Shown here: one piece after another, positions 37,181 to 46,523 of the stretch
How the letters are laid out: each line of letters begins with the position of its first letter
How positions within the stretch are numbered: the first letter of the stretch is position 1
DNA from: Bartonella machadoae
GTDB lineage: Bacteria; Pseudomonadota; Alphaproteobacteria; Rhizobiales; Rhizobiaceae
Direction of reading: 5' to 3'
Length of the DNA: 64,000 nt
NCBI RefSeq assembly: GCF_022559585.1
Contig: NZ_CP087114.1
Coordinates: forward strand, 2,240,501-2,304,500
Notes under the pieces: generated by a model
Database searches by the model: none
What the model saw: the letters and a program-made list of their open reading frames with translations, nothing else
Told to the model about the DNA's origin: nothing
Made by a program: the position numbers and the translations under genes

Positions 37181-37505
37181 GAATAATAGACCACTTTGTT
37201 AAACACATCTGTTAATTGCTTCCTCCGTATTTTCTTTCATTTTTTAAGAAAGACTTTCCCATTTTTCAAATTGTCAGCATGAAACTTTTTATTATCACTA
37301 ATAATACTCCCCTCACACTTTTATGCCCTATCATTTATGCCAATACGCTCAAAAAATCCAGCTTTTAATTAATGTACTTCGCCTGCTTTGCTTGCTAAAA
37401 TGTTCTAGATATTTAAAAATAAAATTTACACAAGAAAAGAAAGCGAGTGATTCGTTTTTCATAAAAGCTGATAAGGGATATCATTACCCAAAGGATAAAA
37501 GCATC

Positions 37506-37781
37506 ATGAACCAAGAAATGACGGTTCTCCCACACGCTTTAGAAAGATTAGAAAAAGCACTAAGAACCTTAGAGATTACCATTATCAACCGCAATGCCGT
37601 TATTGATAAAAGCAATGAATGGGAAGAAGAAATTCAACGAATGAATGCGGATCGCAGCCATCTTGCTCAAGCGCTTGATAAAGCCGAAGCCCAAGTTGAA
37701 CGGTTAGAGGCAGTGAATAAAGAAGTTTCCAAACGTCTCGTTAAAGCAATGGAAACGATTCGTGTTGTACTTGATAGATAA
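37506..37781 (+). CDS. DUF4164 coiled-coil protein
   Basis: 91 aa. From MNQEMTVLPHALERLEKALR on the protein is a continuous heptad coiled coil (QALDKAEAQVERLEAVNKEV). DUF4164 proteins stand next to zapA in many alphaproteobacteria and are presumed to be division-related. A start at 37506 is chosen because homology begins there; a longer frame to 37323 lacks support. zapA follows after 12 bp. Confidence 0.85.
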   Translation: MNQEMTVLPHALERLEKALRTLEITIINRNAVIDKSNEWEEEIQRMNADRSHLAQALDKAEAQVERLEAVNKEVSKRLVKAMETIRVVLDR

Positions 37782-37793
37782 AGGTTTGAATGT

Positions 37794-38171
37794 ATGGAAA
37801 CTGTTTCCGTCACCATTGATGGTAAAGTTTATCGCATGGCTTGCGATAAAGGACAAGAGAGCCATCTTATTGCACTTGCCGCTCGATTGGATCAATATAT
37901 CACACATCTGAAGACCAATTTTGGTGAGATTGGTGACCACCGTTTATCGGTTATGGCTGGTATTATGATACTTGATGAGATGGAAGAAATAAAACGAGAA
38001 AAGAAAAAACTCCACGAAGATTATGACGCTCTTTTACGAATCCACAATGAAAGAGATCGTGCCATAGGAAAGATTATGCAAGATACCACGGAACGGATTG
38101 AAAAACTTACCGCTCAATTGCTTACAAATGATCAACCCAATCTTGGTCTTGAAGAACAAGAAAACTCATAA
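37794..38171 (+). CDS. zapA: Cell division protein ZapA
   Basis: 125 aa. The N-terminal ZapA domain (VSVTIDGKVYRMACDKGQE) is followed by AARLDQYITHLK and a long coiled coil to residue ~110. ZapA binds FtsZ and promotes bundling at the division site. It is translated right behind the DUF4164 gene. In many relatives the 6S RNA gene follows; here the downstream DNA is integrase debris and no 6S RNA was recognised. Confidence 0.9.
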   Translation: METVSVTIDGKVYRMACDKGQESHLIALAARLDQYITHLKTNFGEIGDHRLSVMAGIMILDEMEEIKREKKKLHEDYDALLRIHNERDRAIGKIMQDTTERIEKLTAQLLTNDQPNLGLEEQENS

Positions 38172-38441
38172 ACGGACATATTGCCCCAGCAACAAACAAA
38201 GGAAATCTTCTTCAAGAAGAAAGCAGCGCGCGTATTTTACCTAAGGCAACATATTGATTTATAAAGATAAATCATATTTTTTAACTTGTCTCACAACTCC
38301 AAATCGGACATATTACCATTGTAAGATTCTCTTAATCTTAAATCATTTCATTTTGAATCAATTAAAGTCACTTCCTTACACGCCACAAGCGAGGCTTGCG
38401 TGTGGATAAAAACTCTAAAGAAAGGCATAAAAATACCTCTT

Positions 38442-39225
38442 ATGAATCGTCTCAATACCAAGAGTTGTCGCAATATTGGGGACCGGTAAAGAGTATGATG
38501 GGGCCAGCTTGTATCTTCATAAGCGTAAAGATGGTGGTGCTCAATGGCTGCTTTTACGCTATACCATCCACGGGCGCCATCGTGAAATGTGCTTGGGTGT
38601 TTTAACAGATGTCTCTTTAAAACAAGCCCGTGAATGTGCATTCCAATGGCGATCTGTTTTACGTGAAGGTCGTGACCCCATTAAAGAACGTGAGAAACAA
38701 AAACGTGAGGCAATGCATAATCTGCATTACTTAAAAGATATTGCTTTGGATGCTTTTGAAAGCCGTAAAGCTGAATTAAAAGGAGATGGTAAGGTTGGAG
38801 ATTGGTTTTCACCTTTAAAACTTCATATTCTCCCTAAATTAGACTGTATGCCGGTTTCAGAGATTACACAAACCGATATACGCAATACGCTTGCTCCCAT
38901 CTGGCATACAAAAGCTGGGACAGCTAATACAGCACTGATGCGTCTCAATCTTTGTTTAAACATGCTGCTGCCTTGGGTTTGGATATTTGATTTGCAAGCA
39001 ACAGCAAAAGCTTTGTTAGGCAAACAAAGGCATAAAACGCAAAATAGACTAGCAATGGATTGGAGAGATATACCGGCTTTTTATCAACACTTTGCAGAAC
39101 ACCAACCCTAACACAACTGGCTTTGCGCTTGCTTATCTTGACAGGCGTTCGTACATATCTCTTGTGTCATATCCATAAAAATCAAGTTGAAGATGATATA
39201 TGAACCATTCCTGCTGAGAATTGAA
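38442..39225 (+). pseudogene. Integrase gene, frameshifted and truncated
   Basis: The leader with shared edge (CATATTGATTTATAAAGATA near 38250) is complete. The coding part matches the intact integrase from the start to the ~WTIPAEN region (about 265 codons). A frameshift around codon 20 and another near 38960 (CLNMLLPWVWIF for CLKHAAALGLDV) break it, and the C-terminus with the catalytic HxxR and Tyr is gone. It ends by running directly into an inverted fragment of pyk. Confidence 0.85.
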
Positions 39226-39227
39226 AG

Positions 39228-39545
39228 CAAGGACTGCCGCACGATCAACCATATCCTCTCAATCTCGTGCATCTTGCGCAACCACACGAAGAGCAATCCC
39301 CAAAGCAAAGCCAAGCGCCGTGCTGTTGCCACGATGGGCGATAAGGCAATTCGGCTACCAACATCTCTTTCTGAAAGTAAACACCCTGAACTGTTTTTAG
39401 ATAATTCCCTTCACAAATATGCTTATAGCTCTTGGAAATGGATCTGTTTGGGGGTTCACGTGAGGTACGCACCACAAAAGTATCTGATGCTGTATAAGCA
39501 ACAAGAACGCCAATTGAAGTGTTCCGATAATATGACGTATGGCAA
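39228..39545 (-). pseudogene. Partial duplicate of pyk (C-terminal part)
   Basis: Read on the minus strand it matches about 39742-39970 of pyk (SRERPNRPI region, CGARATRL for VVATARRL). An ~85-bp insertion sits in the middle near 39350-39435, and point changes abolish the frame. It lies ~60 bp downstream of the true pyk stop, between it and the integrase pseudogene. Confidence 0.75.
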
Positions 39546-39604
39546 GAGACACCATATCATATTTTAGAGAAGTCGCATTGCTTCCTCAGGCAAACAAGGT
39601 CCCA

Positions 39605-41041
39605 TTAAATTGCCTTTGTACCATCTTGAGAAACCGAAGCAATACGCAAGAGATTTGTTGCACCGGGTGTACCAAGAGGAACCCCTGCTGTCACAAGAAA
39701 CCGGTCTCCAGCTTGACAAAAACCTTCTTGAAAAGCAATGGCTGCCGCACGATTAACCATATCCTCTAAGTCTCGTGCATCTTGCGCAACCACACAATGC
39801 AATCCCCAAACCAAAGCCAAGCGCCGTGCTGTTGCCACGATGGGCGATAAAGCAATAATGGGTCTGTTTGGACGTTCACGTGAGGCGCGCACACCCGTTG
39901 TGCCTGATGCGGTATAAGCAACAATAGCAGCCAATTGAAGTGTTTCGGCAATCTGCCGAGCCGCAAGGGAAATCGCATCGGTTCCTGTTGACTGAGGAAC
40001 AGGGTGCTGCGCACCCATCTGAGCCTCATAAGTAGGATCTTGTTCGATTTGTCGCGCAATGCGGTCCATCATAAGCACTGCTTCTTCAGGATAAAGACCA
40101 GAAGCAGATTCTGCCGACAACATCACCGCATCACTCCCCGCATAAACCGCTGTAGCGACATCAGAAACTTCCGCGCGCGTTGGAACAGAGGATGTGATCA
40201 TTGATTCGAGCATTTGTGTTGCCACCACAACAGGCTTTCCCGCTAAACGACAAGCTTTTATGAGTTCCATTTGCAGTGCTGGAATCCTCTCTAAGGGCAT
40301 TTCCACACCGAGATCTCCCCGTGCAATCATAATTCCATCGGATACATGAATAATCTTTTCTATGTGCTCTAAAGCTTGCGGTTTTTCGATTTTTGCCATC
40401 AAAGACACTTTGCTTTTTGTCAACCGGCGCACCGCCATAATATCTTCTGGACGTTGAATAAAAGAAAGTGCCACCCAATCAACAGGTTGTTGCAAAACCG
40501 CCTGAAGATCAACCTCATCCTTTGGCGTCATCGCACCAAAAGGCAAAACCGTATCGGGAAAACTAACACCTTTTCGATCAGAAATACCGGTTCCAGCAAC
40601 CACACGGCACACAATCGAATGACCATCACACCGCTGTACAGACAATTTCAATTTTCCATCATCGAGCAACAGCCGATCTCCGGGCTTAACAGCGGCAAAC
40701 ACCTCTTTATGTGGAAAAAACACACGTTGTGCATCACCAAGGACATCACGATCATCCAATGTAAAGCTTTGCCCTACACGCAAATCCTCTTGCCCCTTCG
40801 CAAAACAGCCAATACGCAATTTTGGTCCCTGTAAATCCACTAAGATACCAATGGGTCGACCAACAGTTTTTTCAACCTCTCGTATGCGTTTCACCAAATC
40901 AGCCATTGTTTCACAATCGGTATGGCTCATATTCAAACGAAAAACATCCGCCCCTGCTTTAAAGAGTTTTTCAATCATTGCAGTGGAAAAAGAAGAAGGA
41001 CCAAGAGTAGCGATAATCTTTACTTTACGCGCGCGTTTCAC
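39605..41041 (-). CDS. pyk: Pyruvate kinase
   Basis: A 478-aa enzyme making pyruvate and ATP from phosphoenolpyruvate. Motifs: KIIATLGPSS at the start, FRLNMSHTD near 35, LMAKIEKPQALEHIE with the catalytic Lys near 220, MIARGDLGVE near 243, and the C-terminal domain with SGTTGVRASRERP. The start is a GTG overlapping the TGA of the DUF1036 gene (GTGA), with a perfect AGGAGG 8 nt upstream, so the two are coupled. No terminator was seen at the 3' end, which abuts the duplicated fragment. Confidence 0.96.
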   Translation of the reverse strand: MKRARKVKIIATLGPSSFSTAMIEKLFKAGADVFRLNMSHTDCETMADLVKRIREVEKTVGRPIGILVDLQGPKLRIGCFAKGQEDLRVGQSFTLDDRDVLGDAQRVFFPHKEVFAAVKPGDRLLLDDGKLKLSVQRCDGHSIVCRVVAGTGISDRKGVSFPDTVLPFGAMTPKDEVDLQAVLQQPVDWVALSFIQRPEDIMAVRRLTKSKVSLMAKIEKPQALEHIEKIIHVSDGIMIARGDLGVEMPLERIPALQMELIKACRLAGKPVVVATQMLESMITSSVPTRAEVSDVATAVYAGSDAVMLSAESASGLYPEEAVLMMDRIARQIEQDPTYEAQMGAQHPVPQSTGTDAISLAARQIAETLQLAAIVAYTASGTTGVRASRERPNRPIIALSPIVATARRLALVWGLHCVVAQDARDLEDMVNRAAAIAFQEGFCQAGDRFLVTAGVPLGTPGATNLLRIASVSQDGTKAI

Positions 41042-41544
41042 GGTGGCGAACCTCCTGAAAGAGGTGGAGAATTTCCAACCGAATCATTGAACAAAGATTC
41101 TTCGGTCAACTGCACCATCCAACTGGTTTGATTGCCTGTATCAATTTCCTTAAACGCAGCCTTTTGATAGCCCCTAGGGAAACAATCATGAACCCCTTCA
41201 ATGGTAAATTGGCTATCTTGCACACACATGGGTACAGAACCAGACCAGTTGCCTTTTTTCTGCTCTCCCTCTGCATAAAAATAATAAAAGCGTGAAGACA
41301 ATGGTCCCTCAATTAAAGTTTTACACTCTGTCACTGGAACCATCCACCACCCTTCGCTCACCCAACCTGAAAGCGTACGATACCCAAGAGCAACCCCTAC
41401 AGACTGTTGCGTTGTGTTACAAACTCTAAAGTCAGCCTTGGCAAAAACAACAAGGAAAAACGAGAGCAAAATGCTCAAAAGAAAAACCCTCAACCCTCTC
41501 TGAAAGATCCACCACTGTCTTTGAAAAACCACAAAACCACTCAT
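41038..41544 (-). CDS. DUF1036 exported protein
   Basis: About 168 aa from the ATG at 41544. A signal-anchor or signal peptide (GLRVFLLSILLSFFLVVFAKA) precedes the DUF1036 domain: DFRVCNTTQQSVGVALGYRT, GWVSEGWWMV, CKTLIEGPLSSRFYYFYAEG, and FTIEGVHDCFPRGY. Four cysteines in the mature part could form disulfides. The role of the family is unknown; it is widespread in alphaproteobacteria directly upstream of pyk, as here, with a 4-bp overlap. Confidence 0.88.
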   Translation of the reverse strand: MSGFVVFQRQWWIFQRGLRVFLLSILLSFFLVVFAKADFRVCNTTQQSVGVALGYRTLSGWVSEGWWMVPVTECKTLIEGPLSSRFYYFYAEGEQKKGNWSGSVPMCVQDSQFTIEGVHDCFPRGYQKAAFKEIDTGNQTSWMVQLTEESLFNDSVGNSPPLSGGSPP

Positions 41545-41842
41545 ATAACGCAAGCCCTTAAGACAAAACATACATTCCTTTTCTGCTCTTTTTCAAGCAC
41601 CTTTTCAGTGTATAAAGACCTTTTTATTGTTTTCTGCCTTTTATAGGCAGCCTTTTATCACCTTTTTATCGATATAAATATTTTAAACTTTTACAAAATA
41701 TTTAAAGTCAATTTGTAAAAAAACTGTACAGCTTGAGTCACTTTTTGTTTTTCAAGCTTTTCCAATCAAATTTATCGTCGCAACAACCGCTTAAAATATG
41801 TCGCAATAACAACTTAAAACATAAACTATGGAGAAAGAGACA

Positions 41843-42103
41843 ATGAATAATACAGTAACGGATCAAACACATGCTATATCTGTCAATCAACTACGTGCTT
41901 TTATCGAACGTATTGAACGGCTAGAAGAAGAGAAAAAAACCATTTCTGATGATATTAAGGAGGTTTATGCTGAACTTAAAGGCTCTGGTTTTGATAGTAA
42001 AGCCGTTCGCAGCATTATAAGATTGCGTAAAAAAGAAGAGCACGAACGGATGGAAGAAGAAGCCGTCATCCAACTCTATAAAAATGCGCTTGGCATGAGT
42101 TAA
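41843..42103 (+). CDS. gapR: GapR-like nucleoid protein (DUF2312)
   Basis: 86 aa. [20 protein letters not shown] and [20 protein letters not shown] are the DUF2312 signature. GapR of Caulobacter is an essential nucleoid-associated protein that binds overtwisted AT-rich DNA ahead of replication and transcription. The ATG at 41843 is chosen because GGAGAAAG ends 7-8 nt upstream; an in-frame ATG at 41828 lies before that site. A repeat of the phrase RMEE(x)nFYK at about 42218-42255 looks like a fragment of the 3' end of this gene. Confidence 0.9.
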   Translation: MNNTVTDQTHAISVNQLRAFIERIERLEEEKKTISDDIKEVYAELKGSGFDSKAVRSIIRLRKKEEHERMEEEAVIQLYKNALGMS

Positions 42104-42269
42104 CGCAAAAGCGTTTCTTTCCACGGAAAAGTTTAAGTTCCAACCATTTTTCTTTTTGTGTACAAGAATTTTCCTTTTCTTGGCAGCGCTGTCGCGCGTT
42201 GCAGAAACGTGCAACCTATCAACGAATGGAAGAAAAATTCATTCGATTCTATAAAATGCCTGTAAGGAA

Positions 42270-42395
42270 CTGTAAAGGTCTTTGGTCGTGTTTGTGGGCG
42301 TGCAAAACTCAATCGACAAAGCGAAATAAGAGAGGTCCCAAAAAATAAAGAGGTTATAAAAGAGCGATATTCTTATCGAGATTGTTGATACTGAA
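42270..42395 (+). pseudogene. C-terminal fragment of a beta-solenoid gene
   Basis: The plus strand reads KVFGRVCGRAKLNRQSEIRE followed by a frame change and a match to KSDILIEIIDTE. This is the last ~40 codons of beta-solenoid protein 1 at 4245-5024. It shows that a member of that family once lay, or was copied, 38 kb away. Confidence 0.75.
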
Positions 42396-43067
42396 CGCCA
42401 TTGAGAACATAAAATCTTTTCTCAAAATTAAAATGAAAAGAAAATGGAAAAAACGAATAATGGACATGAATTTTTACCAAAAATTTTAGCAATTTTGCAA
42501 CTTATGAGAAGAATATCCGCAAGACATCAAACAATTCTATCATGAATCGCAATTTTGGCATCAATCTTTGAGAGAGCATTAAAAATCAAGAGCATAAAAT
42601 TGAAGGCACCAAAAACCGCACAATGTCCTTACACCCAGAAGAGTTCTTATACTTCAATCAACTCTTGAATGATGCGATGCAAGAAAACAGACGGATGCAA
42701 AGACATTCATTATGGAGTATTTTATAAATCAAAAGCCAAAACACAGCACCAACATTTTGCACCTTACAGATTTATGCATTATAAATTGACATACCTTAGC
42801 AACCCTTGAACGCTCCCATTCGTATAACGCTCTCGTAAACGGACAAATTGAGCATTAAAAGAAAGCCTCTCAAGAGCAAGAGGATGAGCGTATCAATATA
42901 TTGATTTATAATGATAATTTACTGTTTTGTCTATTGAACGAGAGACCCGAATATCCTCAGATTTTCTCCTTTCAAACCTGCTTTATGTTGAATCAATCAA
43001 AACCATCCCCTTGCACACCACAAGTGGGATTGATGTGTAGATAAAAAAGAGAAAAGAAAGGTGTAAA

Positions 43068-43275
43068 AAAGCCTCTTATAAATCATCTCAATACCGAGGG
43101 CTGTTGCAACATTGGGGGTTGGCAAAGCGTATGATGGGGTCAACTTATACCTTCATAAGCGCAAAGATTGTGGTACTCAATGGCTTTATTCGTTATCCCA
43201 TCCACGGACACCGCCGTGAAATGGACTTGGGGGCTTTAAGAAATGTCTTCTTTAAAAAGCCCATGAATTGAATTG
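43068..43275 (+). pseudogene. Integrase 5' fragment with leader
   Basis: Leader edge at about 42898 (ATATTGATTTATAATGATAA). The coding part starts as CCTCTTATAAATCATCTC, the normal ATG being lost, and is followed to CTTTAAAAAGCCCATGAATTG (about codon 70). Frame broken. The rimJ pseudogene begins 75 bp further on. Confidence 0.7.
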
Positions 43276-43349
43276 GCAAGGAGGGGTAGGTAGTACATAG
43301 AATAAATCTCTTCATTAACCAATCAAATGAGAAATATGAGCAGAAGACC

Positions 43350-43873
43350 ATGGCAATCACAACAAAACGAACAATTTCCACATTGATCAATGGTAACGAT
43401 GCTGGTGAACTGTCTTCCTATTACCTGCGCAATGCGGACTTTCTTCGTCCGTTCGAACCACTAAAATCTGATGATTATCATAGCCTAACAGCTTGGAAGA
43501 AGCGAGCAAATGCGTTTGCTTTTGAGAGTAAAAAAACCAAGCATACCGATATGCCGTACGATTGAAAAATGAAAGCGCAATCATCGCTGTTGTTAACTTT
43601 ACAAATGTTGTACGTGGTGTGTTTCAAGCCTGTCATCTTGGCTTTTCTCTAGATGAAAAGCAACAAGGCAAAGGCTTCATGTTTGAAGCTTTATCTGCTC
43701 TGATACTTCATATCTTTGATGTTATTCACCTGCATAGAGTAATGGCAAACTATAGACCGGAAAACACCAGAAGTAGAATTTTATTGGAGCGTCTTGGTTT
43801 TGAGAAAGAAGGATATGCAAAAGATTATCTGATGATTTCCGGCAAATGGAGGGAGCATATTCTCACCTCGTGA
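43350..43873 (+). pseudogene. rimJ: RimJ-like GNAT acetyltransferase split by a frameshift
   Basis: Frame 1 (43350-43565) gives the N-terminus MAITTKRTISTLINGNDAGE and SYYLRNADFLRPFEP; frame 2 (43562-43873) gives LKNESAIIAVVNFTNVVRGV, LGFSLDEKQQGKGFMFEALS and MANYRPENTRSRILLERLGF, the acetyl-CoA site and C-terminus of a ribosomal-protein alanine N-acetyltransferase. Comparison with the fragment at 45549-45832 (FADESGQDRAYRYAVQ) shows that a base change in the run of A after GAGAGT shifted the frame. Everything else is intact, so it is a recent inactivation or a sequencing error. Confidence 0.8.
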
Positions 43874-44044
43874 ATAAATGAGTCGTATAAAGTCACCAAG
43901 AAATCAGAATAAAACATACTAAGGTATTTTCCAGATGTTCATTTTTACCAGATTTAAATGTGCTACCATGGAAATTTTATAAAATTCAAAAGACTTTTCT
44001 TTTTCACTTTGTACGCACATTCAGTCTCTTTTCGTATCCTTACA

Positions 44045-44235
44045 CAAAAATTTAAACTCCAATCATTCTTCTCTTTAGCGCACAAAATTTTCTCCAATCT
44101 ATCCACCCATCGCATAAAGAATGGTGTAAAAAAACGAACACACCGTGAAAAAGAAACACGCAGTCAAATCTATAAAAATCTTCGCAAAAAATTAACGCTA
44201 AAGCGTTTTTATACACTCTACATCTTCAACATTGG
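44045..44235 (+). repeat. Dispersed copy of the ABC-F 3'-tail repeat
   Basis: TCCAATCATTCTTCTCTTTA, CCATCGCATAAAGAATGGTG and CGCAAAAAATTAACGCTAAA match the tandem repeats at 46155-46523, oriented as they are. It ends at the common integrase edge (AACATATTGATTTATAACGA at about 44238). The interval 43874-44418 contains otherwise only integrase leader. Confidence 0.7.
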
Positions 44236-44418
44236 ATAACATATTGATTTATAACGATAATCCATCATTTTACATGTTGAATGAGAGTCTCGAATATTCT
44301 AAGATTCTCTCCTTTCAAAGCTGCTTATGTTGAATCAATCAAAACCATCCCCTTGCACATCACAAGTGGGATTATTGTATGGATAAAAAAGAGAAAGAAA
44401 GGAATAAAAAAGTCTCTT

Positions 44419-45540
44419 ATGAAGCATCTTCATGCGGAGCTGTCGCAATATTAGGGGCTGGCAAAGTATATGATGGTGCCGACTTGCACCTTCATAACCA
44501 TAAAGATGGTGGTGCACAATGGCTTTATCGCTATACCATTCACGGGCGCTGTCATGAAATGAGCTTGGGTGCTTTAGAAATGTCTCTTAAAAAAGCCCGT
44601 GCATGTGCAACCCAATGGCATTCTGTTTTGCGGGAGCGGTCTGTTTTGCATGAGGAGCGTGCCCCCATTAAAGAACGTGACAAACAAAAACGCGAAGCAA
44701 TGCGTAATCTCCATTCTTTAAAAGATATTGCTCTAGACACTTTCGAAACGCGTAAAGCAGAATTAAAAAATGATGCTAAAAATGGGCGTTGGTTTTCATC
44801 TTTACATCTTTATATTCTTCCTAAATTAGGCTGCATCCCCATTTCAGAAATTACACAAAATGATATACGCAATGTGCTCGCTCCCATTTAGCATAAAAGC
44901 TGCAACAGCTTATAGAGCACTAAACCGCCTTAATTTTTGTCTTAAACATGCTGCTATCTTGGGATTGGATGTTGATTGACAGGCAACAGAAAAAGCAAAA
45001 ACTTTGTTAGGTAAACAATATCATAAAACGCAAAATAGACCAGCAATGGATTGGAAAGATATACCAGCCTTTTCTCAAACACTTTGCGAAACACAAACCC
45101 TAACACAATTGGCTTTGCGTCTGCTTATTCTGACAGGTGTTTGTACATATCCCTTGCGTCATATTCATAAAGATCAAGTTGATGGTGATACATGGACCAT
45201 CCCTGCTGAGAATATGAAAGGAAGGCGTGATGCTACAACAGAGTTTCGCGTGCCTTTATCATCAGAAGCATTAGAAATCTTGAAACAAGCACATTCTCTC
45301 TCTTGCAATGATTTCTTTTTTCTGCAACAGGTCGTGGTCCCCTTAGTGAAACTTGTATGTCACTCTATATGAAACAAACTGGTCTTGATGCCTGTCCGCA
45401 TGGTTTTCGCTCTCATTTACGCGATTGGCTAGCAGAAACAACGGATGCTCCTTTTAAGGTCGCAGAAACCATTCTAGGTCAATATGGTCGGGGGTAAAGT
45501 AGAGCGTGCTTACCATCGTACTGATTATTTAGAGAAAAGC
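44419..45540 (+). pseudogene. Near full-length integrase, inactivated
   Basis: Matches the intact integrase along most of its length but is broken by a stop in APIWHTK (TAG at 44889), frameshifts near 44900-45000 and after NDFFF (45320), and others. The catalytic Arg in LTGVRTYPL is Cys here (LTGVCTYPL). An inserted duplication RSVLRERSVLHEE lies in the arm domain. The C-terminal HGFRSHLRDW and Tyr region survive in a shifted frame and end next to the antisense rimJ fragment. Confidence 0.88.
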
Positions 45541-45548
45541 AAAGATGA

Positions 45549-45832
45549 CAGGTTTGAAAAACACCACGTACAACATTTGTAAAGTTAATAACGGCGATGA
45601 TTGCGCTTTCATTTTTCAATTGTACGGCATATCGGTATGCTCGGTCTTGTCCACTCTCATCAGCAAATACATTTGCTCGCTCTTTCCAAGCTGTTAGGGT
45701 GTGATAATCATCAGATTTTAGTGGTTCGAAAGGACGAAGAAAGTCCGCATTGCGCAGGTAATAGGAAGACAGTTCACCAGCATCGTCACCATTGATCAAT
45801 GTGGAAATTGTTCGTTTTGTTATGATTGCCAT
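45549..45832 (-). pseudogene. N-terminal fragment of rimJ, inverted copy
   Basis: 94 codons from ATG 45832 (MAIITKRTISTLINGDDAGE) to VVRGVFQTCHL, then homology stops. About 93% similar to 43350-43640 and in the opposite orientation. It lacks the acetyl-CoA site. Unlike the split gene it keeps the correct frame in the middle. Confidence 0.8.
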
Positions 45833-45917
45833 GGTCTTCTGTTTATATTTCTCATTTGATTTGTGAATGAAGAGATGCATTTTATGCGTGTCAACGTTTA
45901 TGAAGGTATAAGTTGGC

Positions 45918-45990
45918 CCCATCATACTCTTTGCCAGCCCCCAATGTTACAACAGCCCTCGCACGAAGACGATTCATAAGAAGCCTTTTT
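45918..45990 (-). pseudogene. Integrase 5' fragment (minus strand)
   Basis: Minus strand: AAAAAGGCTTCTTATGAATC, GGGCTGTTGTAACATTGGGG, AGTATGATGGGGCCAACTTA. The leader continues to about 46155 and meets the ABC-F tail repeat at CCATTGTTATAATGATAA, the common edge lacking a few bases. It faces the integrase pseudogene at 44419, giving an inverted pair. Confidence 0.7.
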
Positions 45991-46154
45991 ACTCTTTTCT
46001 TTTTTTATCCACGCGCCAGCCCCGCTTATAACGTGCAAACACATGATTTTACTTGGATTCAATAGAAAAAAATTTAAGGTGAGAAAATCTTACAGTATTT
46101 AAGGGGCTCATTCAGTATGCAAAACGGTAGATTATCATTATAACAATGGATTGT

Positions 46155-46523
46155 AGTGCAACAATTCCAGTTCTAACCATTCCTCTTCTCTTTGGCGCAC
46201 AAGCTTCTTCTCCAATTCATGCACCCCATCGCATAAAGATGATGCAAAAAAGACCAACACACCGTGAAAAAGAAACACGCACCAAACCTATAAAAATCTT
46301 CGCAAAAAATTAACTTTAAAGCGTTTTTACGGTTTCATACACTCAATGTCTTCACGCAACAATTCCAGTTCTAACCATTCCTCTTCCTTTTGCGCACAAG
46401 CCTTTTTCTCCAATCTATGCCCCATCGCATAAAGAATGATGCAAAAAAGACCAACATACCGTGAAAGAGAAACACGCACCAAATTTATAAAAACTTCTCA
46501 AGAAGAATTAACGTTAAAGCGTG
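46155..46523 (-). repeat. Two tandem copies of the ABC-F 3'-tail
   Basis: Unit starts CAATTCCAGTTCTAACCATT at about 46160 and 46360; the true gene end has CAATTCAAGTTCCAACCATT at 46556. Period is about 195 bp. Each copy comprises the last ~25 codons of the ABC-F gene plus ~120 bp of downstream DNA, so the unit is the gene's 3' junction. The stretch 45991-46523 has no other content. Confidence 0.8.

Larger units (their letters stand above)
42104..43349. other. Debris field downstream of gapR
   Basis: In order: a fragment like the ABC-F 3' end (42130-42200), a gapR-like tail (about 42218-42255), a beta-solenoid tail (annotated), a frameshifted plus-strand relic at about 42510-42726 (frames QFYHESQFWHQSLREH, then TMSLHPEEFLYFNQLLNDAM) of unknown origin, and an integrase fragment with leader. 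No intact gene is present. Confidence 0.5.

Noticed and set aside
38172..38340. 6S RNA gene after zapA
   Set aside because: The position is right for alphaproteobacteria, but I could not find the long rod-like pairing with a central bubble; the stretch joins integrase leader quickly.
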